A stretch of 64,000 nucleotides of DNA, from positions 134,504,022 through 134,568,021 of the forward strand of contig JAOWCC010001634.1 in NCBI GenBank assembly GCA_030867875.1. The letters are read 5' to 3'. Origin of the DNA: Actinernus sp. WN-2022 (taxonomy: Eukaryota; Cnidaria; Anthozoa; Actiniaria; Actinernidae). Below are positions 41,229-54,736 of the stretch, in pieces. Positions within the stretch are counted from its first letter, which is position 1. Each line of letters begins with the position of its first letter. A program made the translations under genes and the position numbers. The notes under the pieces are model-generated. The model had not been told where the DNA came from, ran no database searches, and was given only the letters and a program-made list of their open reading frames with translations.

Positions 41229-44200
41229 ATTACTCTTGGATAACATGCACAGATAGCCCAAAAATACTAGGATACAAATACTAACGAACTGCATGATCTA
41301 AAACTCCACACGAGTCAGAACCCGAGTGCACTAGCGAATCATAATTTAATTAACAAAACATTATAGTAAAAAAATCAATAATAAAAATTGTGTTATCATC
41401 TTAGTTGTTTCGGGTTAACTGTTCTTAGCTTACCCATTCACCTGCGTGTTTGGCACTTTATGAACGCACAATCAGACGCAAAAGTACACACGCACAGCTG
41501 TCGATCTGAACTAAAACCCACATGTGTCAGGAAACGAGTGAAGACGAGTGAAGACGAGCGACTTCAAGTAAGCTAGGGCACCCCAGTATAACACAGCAAG
41601 GTATTTTCGGGCTCCCTGCATTCACATCGTTATTAGTATGGACATAGCCAGATCACTGTTTATAGTACACATGAACAATCACTCAAGACAAATTGGATGG
41701 ACTATCAGATGCGAAAGTATGCAAGCACAGTCGCATCACGAAGCAGCGCCAGAGTAACAAGAAGCTGCACGCACCTTAAATGAGAACTACAGCCTAAAAT
41801 GAACTCAATGTCTATGGAAAGATGTATTCGAAATATATAAATTGTGCAGTTTATTTTCTCTGTTACACGTCTAGGAAGAGAAAATCTGAAACCGTTCTCG
41901 CAGCGTCCGCTCAGACGGCTCAAATCTATTTTTTACTGGACTAACGGCTCCTAGTTGCGAATCATTGTGTTTTCTTTGTGTTGAAGGTCGATATGGGAAA
42001 ATTTGCTTTGAATTGAGCCGCCACACAATCTAAATTGATCAGCGGAGAATCGAACTTGAAAACTAATTTTCTCTTCAGACGCGCAACACAGACAAATATA
42101 ACAGCGGAACTTATATATTTAGAATACATGCTTGTTTAGACGTTGTGAACAACACAAGTAGAACACGAGTGAACACGAGTGCACGCAAGTAGAACACGGA
42201 ACTTATATATTTAGAATACATGCTTGTTTAGACGTTGTGAACAACACAAGTAGAACACGAGTGCACGCAAGTAGAACACGAATAAACACGAGCAACCGTC
42301 GCGTAATAAGCCAGGGTACCCAGGATTACACAGGTAGCCCACAAATACTAGGATCCAAATACTAGTAGGATCTGAAATATAACTCCACACGAGTCAGAAT
42401 ACGAGTGAACATGAGTGCACCAGCGCTTCATGATTTAATTAACAGAAAAGCATAATAATAAAAATCGTGTTATCGGCTTAGTTGTTTCGGGATATCTGTG
42501 GTATCAGTGTGTACCGTCTTTATTTTGTCGGGCTATCTGTGTTATCCTAGGGGAACGCCATAATCTTGATAATAATAAAATAATAAACTTAGTTGTGTTG
42601 TCCTATTGTTATCAATGCAGTACGGTGACCGGTACGGTACTATACTCTATGTATTTTCCGTCTAACTACAACTAGATTTATCAGCGCACATTCGAACATG
42701 AAAACTCTTTTTTTCTTCAAAGACGCGCAATACAGAACAATAAAATAGCAGAACTTAATTATGTCTTTTGACGTTCGGTTGATTTTAGAGTTCAGTTCCC
42801 TTTTTAATTCGGACCGGTTTTTTTTCAAATCAACTTTGACATTGTTCGAAAGCTGAATTAGTTTTTTTTAATCTATTTGTCCCGACGAACTTGAACTAAT
42901 GACAAAATGTGTGAATGCAAGGCGAGACTGTCTTCCGTCTTCCAGTTACTTTGCGTGACCTGGCAAATTAATAAGTTTTCTATTAGGCTTTCACTATGCG
43001 AGCGGATGACCTTTCACCAGTCTCGTTCCAGTCTATGGCGGTGCTAGCTAGCTTTTAGTCCAACTTTATACTAATTCTCTTGATTGGTTATTAGTTTCCT
43101 GATAGAATATATATATATATATATAGACGTAATTTCGAGCAGATTATCCGAGCCCATGAGTCAAATTATAGGTGGGATCGGATAATTTAGGACGATATTT
43201 AGGACGAGTTTCTGAAAACAGCAAAGCTATTAAAAGTACAGTGGGGAATTACGTGTCAGGAAGGCCCACAAGAATATGTATCTTGTCTGGAACATTTACG
43301 AAGCCTGAAACGACTTTCTGAAATACCGTTCTGGATATTCGAGTTTACAAATTTAATACAGTACTGGGTTTCCAGCTAGTGTTTGTTTCGGTTGTTCGTT
43401 CCCGATTACATTCGCTCCATTTACTACGCTCTCAGACTACAAGCACTCTTGTATTTTCAAGTAAATTTCAATAATTATGTTCTCAAGTTCCGCAATAATT
43501 TATGCTTATATGTCATAAGGTAAGACGAAATACTCTATCGATGTAAATCATACCAGTTATTTAACTACAATTGGGTAAAAATCAACAACACTTCGGTCAG
43601 AGATTTTTTCTATTTCCCTCGTAGGGCGTGCACACTTACCACGTGACTTTACATCACATCCATCCTTTACACTTACTAGTGCTACGCGGCAAACATGATT
43701 TCCTATCATAACTACATATACTTCTTCAAATAGGTCCCCTTTAGTTTATTTCTTCAACAAGAAAACGAGTACAGCATTTCAGTTGGTATACACTGAAAAC
43801 ATCTGCTTAACTAAGATTTCTAAGAATCTTACCGGATCATGTAAATATTCCGCTTGGCTCAATGAGGGTTTCTGTCGTCAAAGTTGATTTTTTTCCCCAG
43901 TTTTGCCCATATTAGAAGACATGCATGTATAATATCCAGTAGAACTACTGGTTATTCTGTCGTAAAATATGCCTTAGCTGTGTGGTTGAACTTGAACAAG
44001 ACCTGACCAAACTTTCAACATCGGTTTAGGAATAGATTTCTGACAATGTTTCATCGAAATCGATACTCCTCGTCCCGCCTAGTCTGAGAGCTTTGAACTT
44101 TCTTATCTGACGGAGCGTGCCTGACGAAATCTAACCTTTGATTATAATCGGATACCCGTTTATATCCAAACGTGTTTGTATACACTCAACCTGAGATTGT

Positions 44201-44562
44201 ATTTCGCTTACGTTTTTAAATGTGCATCAGATCTCTCCAGACAGCGCAGATCGAATGTATTACGTTGTTCATGTATTTTTGGGTCAATAACAGTTCCTTT
44301 ACAAGAATCATAAAGTTAGAAAGTAGTTAAAAAGTACCGATAATGCCTCGAAGTCTCACGCGTTGCTCATTCCACATTCCCATAGTGGTAATTATTCGGT
44401 GATGATTTTATGTGATGTAAACAGTGTTAAATAAATCTATAACATTTAATGCGCATGCATCCTGCTTTATCGCTCGATCACAGCGTCTACACCCACATTG
44501 TTAGCGGAAAAGGTCTGATCTGATCAACTTCTGTCGCCGATAGAACAAAAAAATATTAACAG
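41229..44562. repeat. large host repeat, copy B, main part
   Basis: Parallels 20290-22031 and 36165-38560 without the Polinton. It holds the unoccupied Polinton target at about 42770-42790, and a fragment of the tRNA-associated repeat without the tRNA at about 43600-43725. A 60-bp internal duplication (ATGCTTGTTTAGACGTTGTG) lies at about 42128 and 42221. Non-coding. Confidence 0.85.
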
Positions 44563-44984
44563 GAAGCTGCACGCAGCTAATTTAGGACGATTACTAGTTG
44601 CTGAGAGAAATGCTTGAAAATCATAAGCCGAAGACGCATTTCGAGCTCCCAACATCCCAAGTCGTGCTTTAATTCGCCAGTGAGAACGTCATAAAAACGT
44701 CTGGTCTATTAATTGGTTTTATGACATGACTATTATAACGCAGGATTTCAACAACAGAATCCTGGCAATTCAAGTGTATAAATGCAATACAATTACATAT
44801 TCAGACTTTGAATTTGATTGAAAATATATCCAAAACTCGGGGAAATGTCCAATAAAACTGTATGAATAAATGTGAAATGAAACATAAATTTCATAGCAAG
44901 AAAAAAATTGCAATTCCTAATGAGAAAGCTCTTCTAAGTCCGCTTCTCAAATTCACAGACTGTTTTACAAAAAAACATTTGCAC
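44563..44984. other. unique spacer between host repeat copies
   Basis: Begins with GGAAGCTGCACGCAGCT, then unique AT-rich sequence. No gene. Confidence 0.5.
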
Positions 44985-46118
44985 TTATCAACACAGTCAG
45001 ATGCGAAAGTACGCACACACAGTTGATCTCATCTAAAACGAGCCAGAACACGAGTGAACAAAAGTAGAACATGATTACACAGGTAGCCCAAAAATACTAG
45101 GATCCAAATACTAAGATGATCTGTTCTAAAATTCCACATGAGTCAGGACATGAGTGAACACGGTTCATAATTTAATTTCCAATAAAACGTAATAAACAAA
45201 TATAATTATAATTGTCTTATCGGGTTACCTGTGTTATCAGTGCGGTATCCTATTTTTGTATTTCCGGGCTACCTGTGTTATTCTAGCTTGGCTTAGTTGT
45301 GTCGAGTTACTTGTGTTTTAAGTAACAAAGGTACCCTGACTTTGTATTTTCGGGCTACTTGTGTTCACATCGTTATGAGCATGCACACAGTCATATCACT
45401 GTTAGTACACACGCACAATCAGTCAAATTGGATTGGACAATCAGATGCGAAAGTAAACACGCACAGTCGCAACACGTAGCAGCGCCAGAGTAACAAGAAG
45501 CTGCACGCACCTTTAAAGAGGAACTAAACATAAAATATGTATTCGAAATAAAAAAATATTGCTATTTAATTTTTCTACGTTAGGCGTCTATGAAGAGAAA
45601 AGCTGAAACCGTCCTCGCAGCCTCCGCTCAGACGGCTCAAGTCTGTTTTTTTTGCTGGATTAACAGCTCCTAATTACCAACCACTGTGTTTTCTTCAATA
45701 TGGGGAAATTTGCTTTGAATTGAGGCACCACACAATCTAAATTTATCAGCGGAGAATCGAACTTGAAAACTAACTTGAAACTAATTTTCTCTTCAGAGAC
45801 GCGCAACACAGACACATATAATAGCAGAACTTATATATTTAGAATACATGTTTGTTTAGATGTTGTGAACACAAGTAGAACACGAGTGAATATGAGTGCA
45901 CCCAGGTAAAACACGAATCAACACGAGCAACTTCATGTAAGCCAGGGTACCTGGGATTGCATAGGTAGCCCAAAAATACTAGGATCCAAATACTAGTAGG
46001 ATCCATGATTCAGAACACGAGTGAACATTGGTACACTAGCGCTTCATGATTTAATTAACACAAAATCAGAATCAGAATAAAATAATAAAAATGGTGTTGT
46101 TGGCTTAGTTGTTTCGGG
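44985..46118. repeat. large host repeat, copy C, first part
   Basis: More diverged copy of the repeat (TAGCCCAAAAATACTAGGAT, ACGCGCAACACAGACA). Interrupted by a LINE at GTTTCGGGATAT. Confidence 0.8.
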
Positions 46119-48566
46119 ATATACACACATTTTTTTTTACACACATTTTTATTTTTCTATTCTAATAGTGTAATTTACAATCTGACTGGCCCGCAGGTAG
46201 CTTAAAGCTAATCTAGGCGAGCCGAGTCTTATATAAATAAATATACTAATTACAGTTTAAAATAATAAGTTACGTTTTACAAGTAATGGAGGGAGAAAAA
46301 AAATGAGAGAAGAAAAAGGAATTATAAATTATAAAGAGACAAAAGACAAGGTGGTGACTTATGTTAATAGAACTATAAACGTTAATTTATAGAAATAACA
46401 ACTGTGAAATCAGCAAATTTTATTTGAATGATTTTACTTTTGAAATAATCATGGATGTATCAATATATGTATCTTCTAATTTGAGTATATTAACTAGTAT
46501 TTTCTTAAGTTCTATTTTAAATTCTTTTTTTTTTTAATTTCTGAGATAACATGGTATCTCATTCCATAGTTTTGCTACAATTCTAGAGAAAGCGTTTTTT
46601 TGTATTTCAAGTCTAGAGCTTTTAATATAGAAATTGTTGGATGTAGAGGAACGTGTATTATAAGATTGGATACTGGAGGTGTTTACGAACAAATTTAAAA
46701 TACTTATTGGTGCTGAGTTATTTCTGACATCATACATCAAGTTGGATAGTGACTCATAGTATAAAAAGTTCACAGGCATAATATTAGCATTAATGAAAAG
46801 GGGAATTGCGGGCTCATTTCTGTCGGCAAAATACATAAAGCGGAGTGCCCGCTTTTGAAGAATTATACGTTTTTTTTCAGATAGGACTTACATGCCTGAC
46901 CCCAAACTGTCAACCCATAAGTTAAGTAAGGAGGAATTAATGATCGATAAATACTCAGAAGGGTATGTACGGGCACAAAATGTCTTAGTTTCGCGATTAA
47001 CCCTACTGATTTGCTAATTTTTACAGCAATATGATCAATATGATGCTTCCAGGATAAATTATTGTCAATTAAAACTCCGAGATATTTCACATAGTATTTG
47101 CATTCCAAGGGAACGTTCTTATTCTGTTCATTATCGAATATACTTATTTTAGGTTGATAGTTAAGTTTCTGTTGATAGGGACGAAATATAACAACATTTG
47201 TTTTATGTTAAGGGTTAATTTATTTGCTGTTAGCCAATCTCTTTAGTTCCTTGTTTACGATTAGTTCCAACGATTTAAGATTTTTGTCTGCGTAAAGTAT
47301 ATTAGTATCATCAGCAAAAAGATAAAAGCTGAATTTATCAGAACAGTTTTGAATATCGTTGATATAGAGTAAAAAGAGCAATGGACCTAAAACAGAACTA
47401 TGTGGTACGCCACAAACAGTTTCCAATTTGGTAGATATGTGTGAACCAATTTGAGTTGTTTGTGTCCGACCTTGTAGATAAGTTAAAAACCATTTATTTA
47501 TTATGCCACGAAAACGGTAGTGGTTGAGTTTATTGAGCAGAATGCTTTGGTCAACAGTATCAAAAGCTATTTTCATATCTATAAAGACTCCACACGAAAA
47601 TAGGCGCTTATCCATATTAGTCTGTATAGCATTAAGAATATCAAGAATTGCGTGTTGAGTTGAGTGTGCTTTACGAAAGCCATATTGAGAAGAGAACAGT
47701 ATATTGTTTTCTTCAATAAAATATTCCATTCTTTTGTACATTAATTTTTCGAAAATTCTGTTAAAATTAGATAACAAAGATATAGGTCTGTAATTATTTG
47801 CGTCGGTCTCATCTTCAGCTTTGAATATCGGTATGATTGTTGACATTTTTAGTTTTGAGGGATATGCTCCTAATATAATAGATGTATTAAGTATGTTTGA
47901 TAGCACATCACTTATAGTGTTACTTGCAGATTTCAATATTTGCGTAGGGCAAGAATATAGACCATGAGATTTGTTGTTTGGTATACATAAGATTTCCAAT
48001 TTAACTTCTTCTGGTGTAACAGGCTCGAAAAGAAATGATGTATCGGGTGATTTGGATTTACAGAGAAAATCAAGATAATGATGGTGTGCCAGTGGCAGTT
48101 TGTTTGCTAATTTATGCCCTACTGATGCAAAATGTTCGTTGAGTATATTAGCTATACGTGGGGGATCTCTAGTTACTTTATTATTGTTAAAATCCTTAAT
48201 TGCATTGATTCGCTTAAAATTATTTGCTTTACGATTTATTTATTCCTTCCCATGTTTTTTCATATTTGTCAAATTAGTATTGAAGTATTCATAGAAGTGT
48301 TGCTTTTTGCTTATTCGTGTTAAGTTGCAAATTTTATTTATGTATAATTTGTATTTATTGTCGTCGCCGGATGCATACAATTTGTTTTTAATCCTAATTG
48401 AGGCTCGTAATCCCATAGTTATCCATGGCTTAGAAAGTTGTTTTGCTTTACGGTGCGAGATTGTCTTCATGGGTGCATGTTTATTAACGAGTTTATTGAA
48501 CCTATTGTAAAAAGAAGAGAACAGCTTATCCACATCACTTGCTCCATTCAAAAGAATATCATTACA
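46119..48566 (-). mobile_element. 5'-truncated non-LTR retrotransposon (LINE 1)
   Basis: Minus-strand reverse transcriptase sequence is followed at the left by a 3' tail of TGTGTGTAAAA-type repeats. Host repeat resumes at both sides (GGGATAT at left, ATATCTGTGG at right). Its 5' half, including ORF1 and most of the endonuclease, is missing. Confidence 0.85.
46534..48551 (-). pseudogene. LINE ORF2 fragment: reverse transcriptase and C-terminus, broken
   Basis: Segments in order from the 5' side are 48551-48240 (linker with KPWITMGLRASIR), 47999-47220, 47108-46863 and 46836-46534. The 47999-47220 segment has palm motifs YRPISLLSNF, GVFIDMKIAFDTVD and YLFADDTN. The 47108-46863 segment has KYLGVLIDNNLSWKHHI, and the last is C-terminal with AKLWNEIP. 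Frames change and stops occur between segments. The family is CR1/Jockey-like by motif order; the exact clade is uncertain. Confidence 0.85.
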
Positions 48567-49860
48567 ATATCTGTGGTATCAATATCTGTGGTATCAGTGT
48601 GTGCTGTGGTTACCTGTGTTGTCCTATTGTTATCAATGCGGTACATTACTATACTCTATGTATTGTCGGGCTATCTGTGTTATCCCAGGGGAACGCAATT
48701 ATCATGATAATACAATTGTGTTATCGCCTTAGTTGTTCCGGGTTACCTGTGGTATTAGTGCGTGCCGTCTTTGTATTTTCGGGGTACCTGTGTTGTCCTA
48801 TTGTTATCAATGCAGAACGGTGACCGGTACGGTACTATACTCTATGTATTTTCGGGCTAACTACAATCTAGATTTATCAGCGGACATTCGAACATGAAAA
48901 CTAATTTTCTCTTCAAAAACGCGCAACACAGAAAAATAAAATAGCAGAACATAATGATGTATTTTGAATACATCTTTGTATAGACGTTGACATTGTTCGA
49001 AAGCTGAATCATAGTTTCTTTTATCTATTTGTATCGACGAACGTGAACTAACGACGAAATGTGTGAATGCAAGGCGAGACTGACTTGACTTCCAGTTACT
49101 TTGCGTGACCTGGCAAATTAATAAGTTTTCTATTAGGCTTTCACTATGAGAGCGGATGACCTTTCACCAGTCTCGTTCCAGTCTATGGCGGTGCTACTGA
49201 CCGTACTAAAAGGCGTCGAACAAAGCTAGCTTTTACTCCAACTTTATACTAATGCTCTTGATTGGTTATTATTTTCCTGAAAGAAGTATATATATATAGA
49301 GAGAGACGTAATTTCTAGCAGATTACCCGAGCCCATGAATCAAATTATAGGTGGGATCGAATAATTTACATGTAGGACGATATCGAGGTTCTGAAAACAG
49401 CAAAAAAAAAAAAAATCGAAAGCACAGTGGGAAAATACGTGTCAGGAAGGCCCACAAGAATATATATCTTGTCTGGAACATTTACGAAGCCTGAAACGAC
49501 TTTCTAAAATACCGTTCTGGATATTCGAGTTTACAAATTTAATACAGTACTGGGTTTCCAGCTAGTGTTTGTTTCAGTTGTTCATTGCCGATTACATTCG
49601 CTCCATTTAATACGCTCCGACTACAAGCACTCTTGTATTTTCAAGTAATTTTCAATTATTATGTTCTCAAGTTCCGGAATAATTTATGCTTATATGTTAT
49701 AAGGAAAGACGAAATACTCTATCGATGTAGATCGTGTTAGTTTACTACAATTGGGTAAAAATCAACAACACAATGTAAGTCAATATATTTCTTCAAATAG
49801 GTCCCCTTTAGTTTATTTTTTCAACCAGAAAACGAGCACAGCATTTCAGTTGGTATACAC
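48567..49860. repeat. large host repeat, copy C, middle part
   Basis: Continues the repeat after LINE 1 (CAATATCTGTGGTATCA appears twice in tandem). It parallels 42480-43800 with a shortened centre and is interrupted at GGTATACAC by LINE 2. Confidence 0.8.
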
Positions 49861-50252
49861 GTTTGAACATTTTTGTTTGAACATTTATTGAGCTATATAT
49901 ATTTTATGTTTACAATAGATAGATGTAAAGTCGAAGCCAGTGGCTTATTTGACAAGGGTCAACAAATCGTACAATTACAATAATAAAGTATGTTGTCTAG
50001 ATCAAATGTTCTTACACTGCAGACTGAGAGGACAAAAAAAAGAAAGAAAAAAAAACATAAGAGAGAAGAATGTATAAATAGGAATTATATCAGGCTAAAC
50101 TACATTACACAGCTAAACTAATTTACATGTGCACTTTTAACAGAAATATTACATAAATAATCTAATCACTTCAAAAACTGGGAGTAACAATAATCGAGTG
50201 AGGTTATAAATACACATTACGTAATTAAGGAAAAGGTAATATATAAATTAAA

Positions 50253-53200
50253 TCAATGAGAAAGGAAGTATGTCTTAAATTTCATTTTATGGTTGTATGG
50301 TTGTTGTGATTCACGAAGGGATAAGGGAATCTCATTCCATATGTTGGGTCCTTGGGATCTAATAGAGTATTTGTATTTGAGAAAGTGGTGATGCATGTCA
50401 GACCGGTGTCTTGCATAGTGTTGATGATAATCCTGATTGAATTTGAATAGAGAAGACAATGGAACAGGTAATAGTTTATTAATATGGGAGAAAATGAAGC
50501 ATGAGATCTGAAGCTTGTAGATATTTGAAACAGATAACACGTTAAGCTTATTGAATAATGGTTGTGTGTGGGCACATGAGGATGAGTGAGTAATAATTCT
50601 GACTACTTTCTTCTGTAGGAGAAAAATAGGGTGAATATGTGTAGGATAAGTTGTTGCCCATATAAGGTTTCCATATTGTAGATAAGGTAATACAAGAGAA
50701 TTATACAGAATGCGCAGAGTATCACAAGAGAAGAATTGACGGGATTTATTAATAACACCAATGGCTCTGGAAATCTTAGAAGTTATAGTCTGAATGTGAG
50801 GTGTCCAGGAAAGGTTCTGTTAATTATAATACCTAGATACTTAGAATTTTCTGTCCGTTTAATTGACTTGCATTTTACATAGACTTTGATATTATCTAGA
50901 TTGACCTTTTTTCTTGCAAGATGGACACATATAAATTTAGTTTTGTCAGGATGAAGAGTTAATTTATTAGAATTTAACCAGGAGACAAAATGAATAAGTT
51001 CAGTGTTTAAAATATCAAGAAGTGTATTTATGTCTTTGTGGCTAAAAAATATATTTGTGTCGTCGGCAAAAAGAATGAACGAAAGATATTTAGAGCAATG
51101 AAACAAGTCATTGATGTATATCGAAAAGAGAAGTGGTCCCAGTATGGAGCACTGTGGTACTCCACAACTAATAGTATTTAGGGGGGATTTAGAATTATCA
51201 ATTTCAACATATTGCTGTCTATTATTTAGATAACTTTTCATCCAAGCTAAAGGTAAACCTCTGACTCCATAAAACTCCAGCTTACTCAGTAATAGTGTGT
51301 GATTGACAGTATCAAAAGCCTTTTTTAGGTCAACAAAAAATCCTATTGTAAACTCATTATTCTCTAGGCCTTGAAATATGTGATCAATAAGTTCAAGAAT
51401 AGCCATTGCTGTAGAGTGATCTTGCCTAAAGCCATATTGGTGGTCATTTAACATGTTATATTTATTAAAGAAATTTGAGATTCTATTAAAAACAACTTTT
51501 TCTAAAATTTTAGAGAAACATGGCAGAATAGAGCTAGGCCTATAGTTAGAAAATGTAGAAACATTGTCAGCTTTATAGATTGGAATGACTTTAGCAAGTT
51601 TATCTGGAAATATACCATTAGAAAGTGATAAGTTACTAATAAAGGAAAGAGGAGATGCAAGTAAATCAATTGTTGCTTTGATAGGTATAATACTGATTCC
51701 ATCCCAGCCTTCACTATGGCTATTTTTTAGGGAAGTCACTAATGTGATAATTTCATTGGTTGTTGTTGGAGAAAAAATGCTATTAGCATAGTCACCTGAC
51801 ATGAATTTAGTGTGACTTAAATGAGGTGTATGAATGTTCTTAGATAAGGATGGACCAACATTAGAGAAAATGTTATTAAACTTAGTTGCAATTTGTACAG
51901 GGTCAGAATATTGACCATTTGAGTCTTTCATGATTGTTGGTTTATTATTAGATTGCTTTTTAGAGATTACTGATTTAATAAGAGACCAAGTTTTTCTTAA
52001 GGAGGAATTAATAGAAGAAAATTTGTCATGGAAATATTTTTTCCTTGCTATCTTTATTAAGGAGTTGTATTTATTACGAAATGTCTTATACTTTTTATTA
52101 TTCTCAACAGTTGGCTGAGTTAAAGCAATCTTGTACAGGGAATTTTTCCTTCTGCATGAGTTCATTAAGCCAGGTGTGAACCATGGTTTAGAATGATTTT
52201 TGATGTGGTGTTTAATAGTTTTTAATGGAAAACAAGAGTTATAAATAGGGTTTAAGAAATTTAGAAATAAGTCATACGAGTCATTTGGAGAAGGTGTATT
52301 ATAAATGAAACTCCAATCAGTATTGGTTAGTCTTGATCGAAATTTACCTATATTAGACGTAATACGAATATAAATTTGTCTTGGATGAGATATAGCAGAG
52401 AGCTTAAGATTTGTTATTTGAAATATAGGAAGGTGATCAGATATATCAGTATAGAATAAACCACTAATAATCTGATGATCTAGATTATTAGTAAAAATGT
52501 TATCGATAAGAGTGGCTGAGTAAGTAGTAATTATAGTAGGTTTAGATATCAGAGGGAAGAAGCTGTTAGTGGACATAATATTTTAAAAATCATTGGTAGG
52601 ATTATGGGTATCATTATTGAGAATGTTGATATTGAAGTCACCCATAATGTAAGAAATTATATTTTCAAAACTAATTTTTGTTAATGGTGGGTTAATACTA
52701 TCAATGAAGTCATTAATGTTTACATCGGGTGCTTTATAAATACATCCAACTATAATATTTTTATCATTAGGCTGGATAATTTCTACAAATACTGATTCAC
52801 AAGTACTAGTATCTTTAGACTGTAGGTCAGCCCGAATTTTAAAATCATATTTAGAGTTTATATATAGACCAACACCACCTCCTTGTTTATGTTTACGAGA
52901 ACATGAAATGAAGTTAAATCCAGAGAGATTATAAGAATCATAGGTACATGTAGATTCATCAAGCCAAGTTTCAGTTATGCCAATTGCAGAAAAATATATA
53001 TTTAGTGTTGATAGATAGTCACTTAAGTCTTCTATGTGTTTCTTTAAGCTTCTAATATTTAAGTGAAAAAGAGAGAACGTTTCAGAAGATGAACCTAAAG
53101 GAAAGTTGTTAAATTCTTTAGAAGTTAAGTAAGCACAGTTTGAGAGTATATTTGCATTATCAGAAAATATGTTGGTATCTGGGTCAATATCAGGGTTAAG

Positions 53201-53530
53201 AAGTAAGTGATGAGTTTCAGGATCTACTAAGAAAGGATTAAAAAAATTATGTTTAATGGATGATATGTCAAAGTTTGAATGAAACGTAGATTGGAGGTCA
53301 CAAATAGCAAAATAGAAGTCAGTGTCATCTTCATAGTGATTAAATGGAAATATGTTAGATAAATAGACATGACAGAACCATGATTCATCAATTTCAGAAA
53401 GTAATTTGTAATCCTTAAGAGAAAGTTTTGTACATTTGAGATGTGTCCATAGTTTACAGTTGTCACAAAATATTGCACGGTGATTATTGTGTACAGCATA
53501 ACAACATATAGAACAAGGGTTTTTAACCAT
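50253..53530 (-). pseudogene. LINE ORF2: PHD-like finger, APE endonuclease, reverse transcriptase; one stop and one frameshift
   Basis: The N-terminus has a PHD-like Cys/His finger (CSIC..H..CDNCKLWTHLKC, residues 6-33). Endonuclease motifs are LFHLNIRSL, ITETWLDES and GDFNI, then ISDHLPIF after the stop. The reverse transcriptase shows YRPSSILPCFSKILEK, FVDLKKAFDTV and FILFADDTN, and the C-terminus has WNEIPLSLRE. TAA at 52583-52585 interrupts the endonuclease in frame. A frameshift near 50800-50815 separates the C-terminal region. Otherwise the frame is preserved. Confidence 0.9.
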
Positions 53531-53773
53531 GAGAAATTAATAAATATGAATTAGATAACTATATAGGACAATTTAAATAGAAAAAAAGTTATATATGGAG
53601 CTTAATTAGCACAGCTTTGGAGCCTAGCATATCTAGTCTTATACAGGCTTATATGAACATAATGAGTTAATTGTGATATAATTTCGGACAGATTTAGATA
53701 CATTCAAGTATATGCAGTTTATAATATCTAAGGCCCGAAATTTCTATGAATTATATATCTAGTATAAAAGTAA

Positions 53774-54571
53774 TTAACATTTATCAATTTCATTCGAGCA
53801 GTCTTCTAGAGTAGTGCACCTGATTATTTTAGAAGTGTTCCCTTTTGGTCTGAAATGCACAACCCCATCGATGGTCCACACTTTGTCGACTTTTTCGCGG
53901 CAGTTGTCATTTAGATATTTAACAATACCTCGCCTTGCCATGGTAAGGTCTTCTTTCATGGCATATGGTCGCCTATTTTCTTTCAGTATATGCCTTTTTC
54001 TAAGAATCATGACCTTAGTATTGTGTTTCGTAAAACGAATTATGATAGGGCGAGGATTCTCAGATCTTTTTCCGATGCGATGGGAACTGCTAATGTCATC
54101 AGAGGTTATCTGTATATCGAGTTCATGACCGAAGAACGAGATCACAGTTTCGTCGGTAGATTCATGGTTAGTGGCTTCAGGTATACCGAATATCCTAAGA
54201 TTTGTCCTTCTTGTTTATTGTTCCAGATTATCATTATCTTTAGCAAGGGTCTTCATCTCGGTCTTTAGTGAGCTGACTTGATTTCTCAATGTGTCTACGT
54301 TGGTCTGCAGTTCGCCGATGTCAAAGCCAATACTTTCTGTAACTGATAATTGGAAGCTTTCTGATGAAACATACTCATCTACTTGTTTCTTGATGATTTC
54401 TTCAGATACCGATGTAATAATGTTTTTAACTAAAGCTGGGAGGGTATTTTGTACCCATTCATTGAGCTTTCCTTCAAGCTTTTGCCAGATATTGTCAAGG
54501 TCGTCTTCGTTGTCTTCATCTCGTGTAGCATCTTTATCACTAGAAGGTTTTTTTTTCGTTCCCTTTACCAT
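53774..54571 (-). pseudogene. LINE ORF1 with one in-frame stop
   Basis: The N-terminal part (54571-54218) is charged, then a heptad coiled coil (DIGELQTNVDTLRNQVSSL, about residues 85-115). TAA at 54215-54217 interrupts after LEQ. The same frame continues with an RNA-binding-type C-terminal domain (SFFGHELDI.., RPIIIRFTKHN, ARRGIVKYLND). One substitution explains the break. ORF1 proteins bind element RNA. Confidence 0.85.
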
Positions 54572-54736
54572 GTTGCTCAGTCTTATATTTAGTAAAGGAT
54601 GTCTGATTTATGTAGAGTCATTCAGGCGTATATTAATCATATAAGAGCTAGTAAAGCTATTGCTAAGCCATTAAATTGTCGATTTCATAGCGAGCAAGAA
54701 ATTGACCTAGCCGCCATCATTGCCGACCGCTGACCG

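Larger units (their letters stand above)
49861..54736 (-). mobile_element. near full-length APE-type LINE (CR1/L2-like), LINE 2
   Basis: 4.9 kb on the minus strand: 5' untranslated region, coiled-coil ORF1, ORF2 with PHD-like finger, endonuclease and reverse transcriptase, then a 3' tail of ATGTTCAAAC-type repeats at 49861-49890. Host repeat resumes precisely on both sides (TTGGTATACAC and ACTGAAAACATC) with little or no target duplication. Three point lesions are seen. Confidence 0.9.

Noticed and set aside
42640..42828. Short frames in the large host repeat
   Set aside because: Frames are not conserved between repeat copies and show no protein motif.
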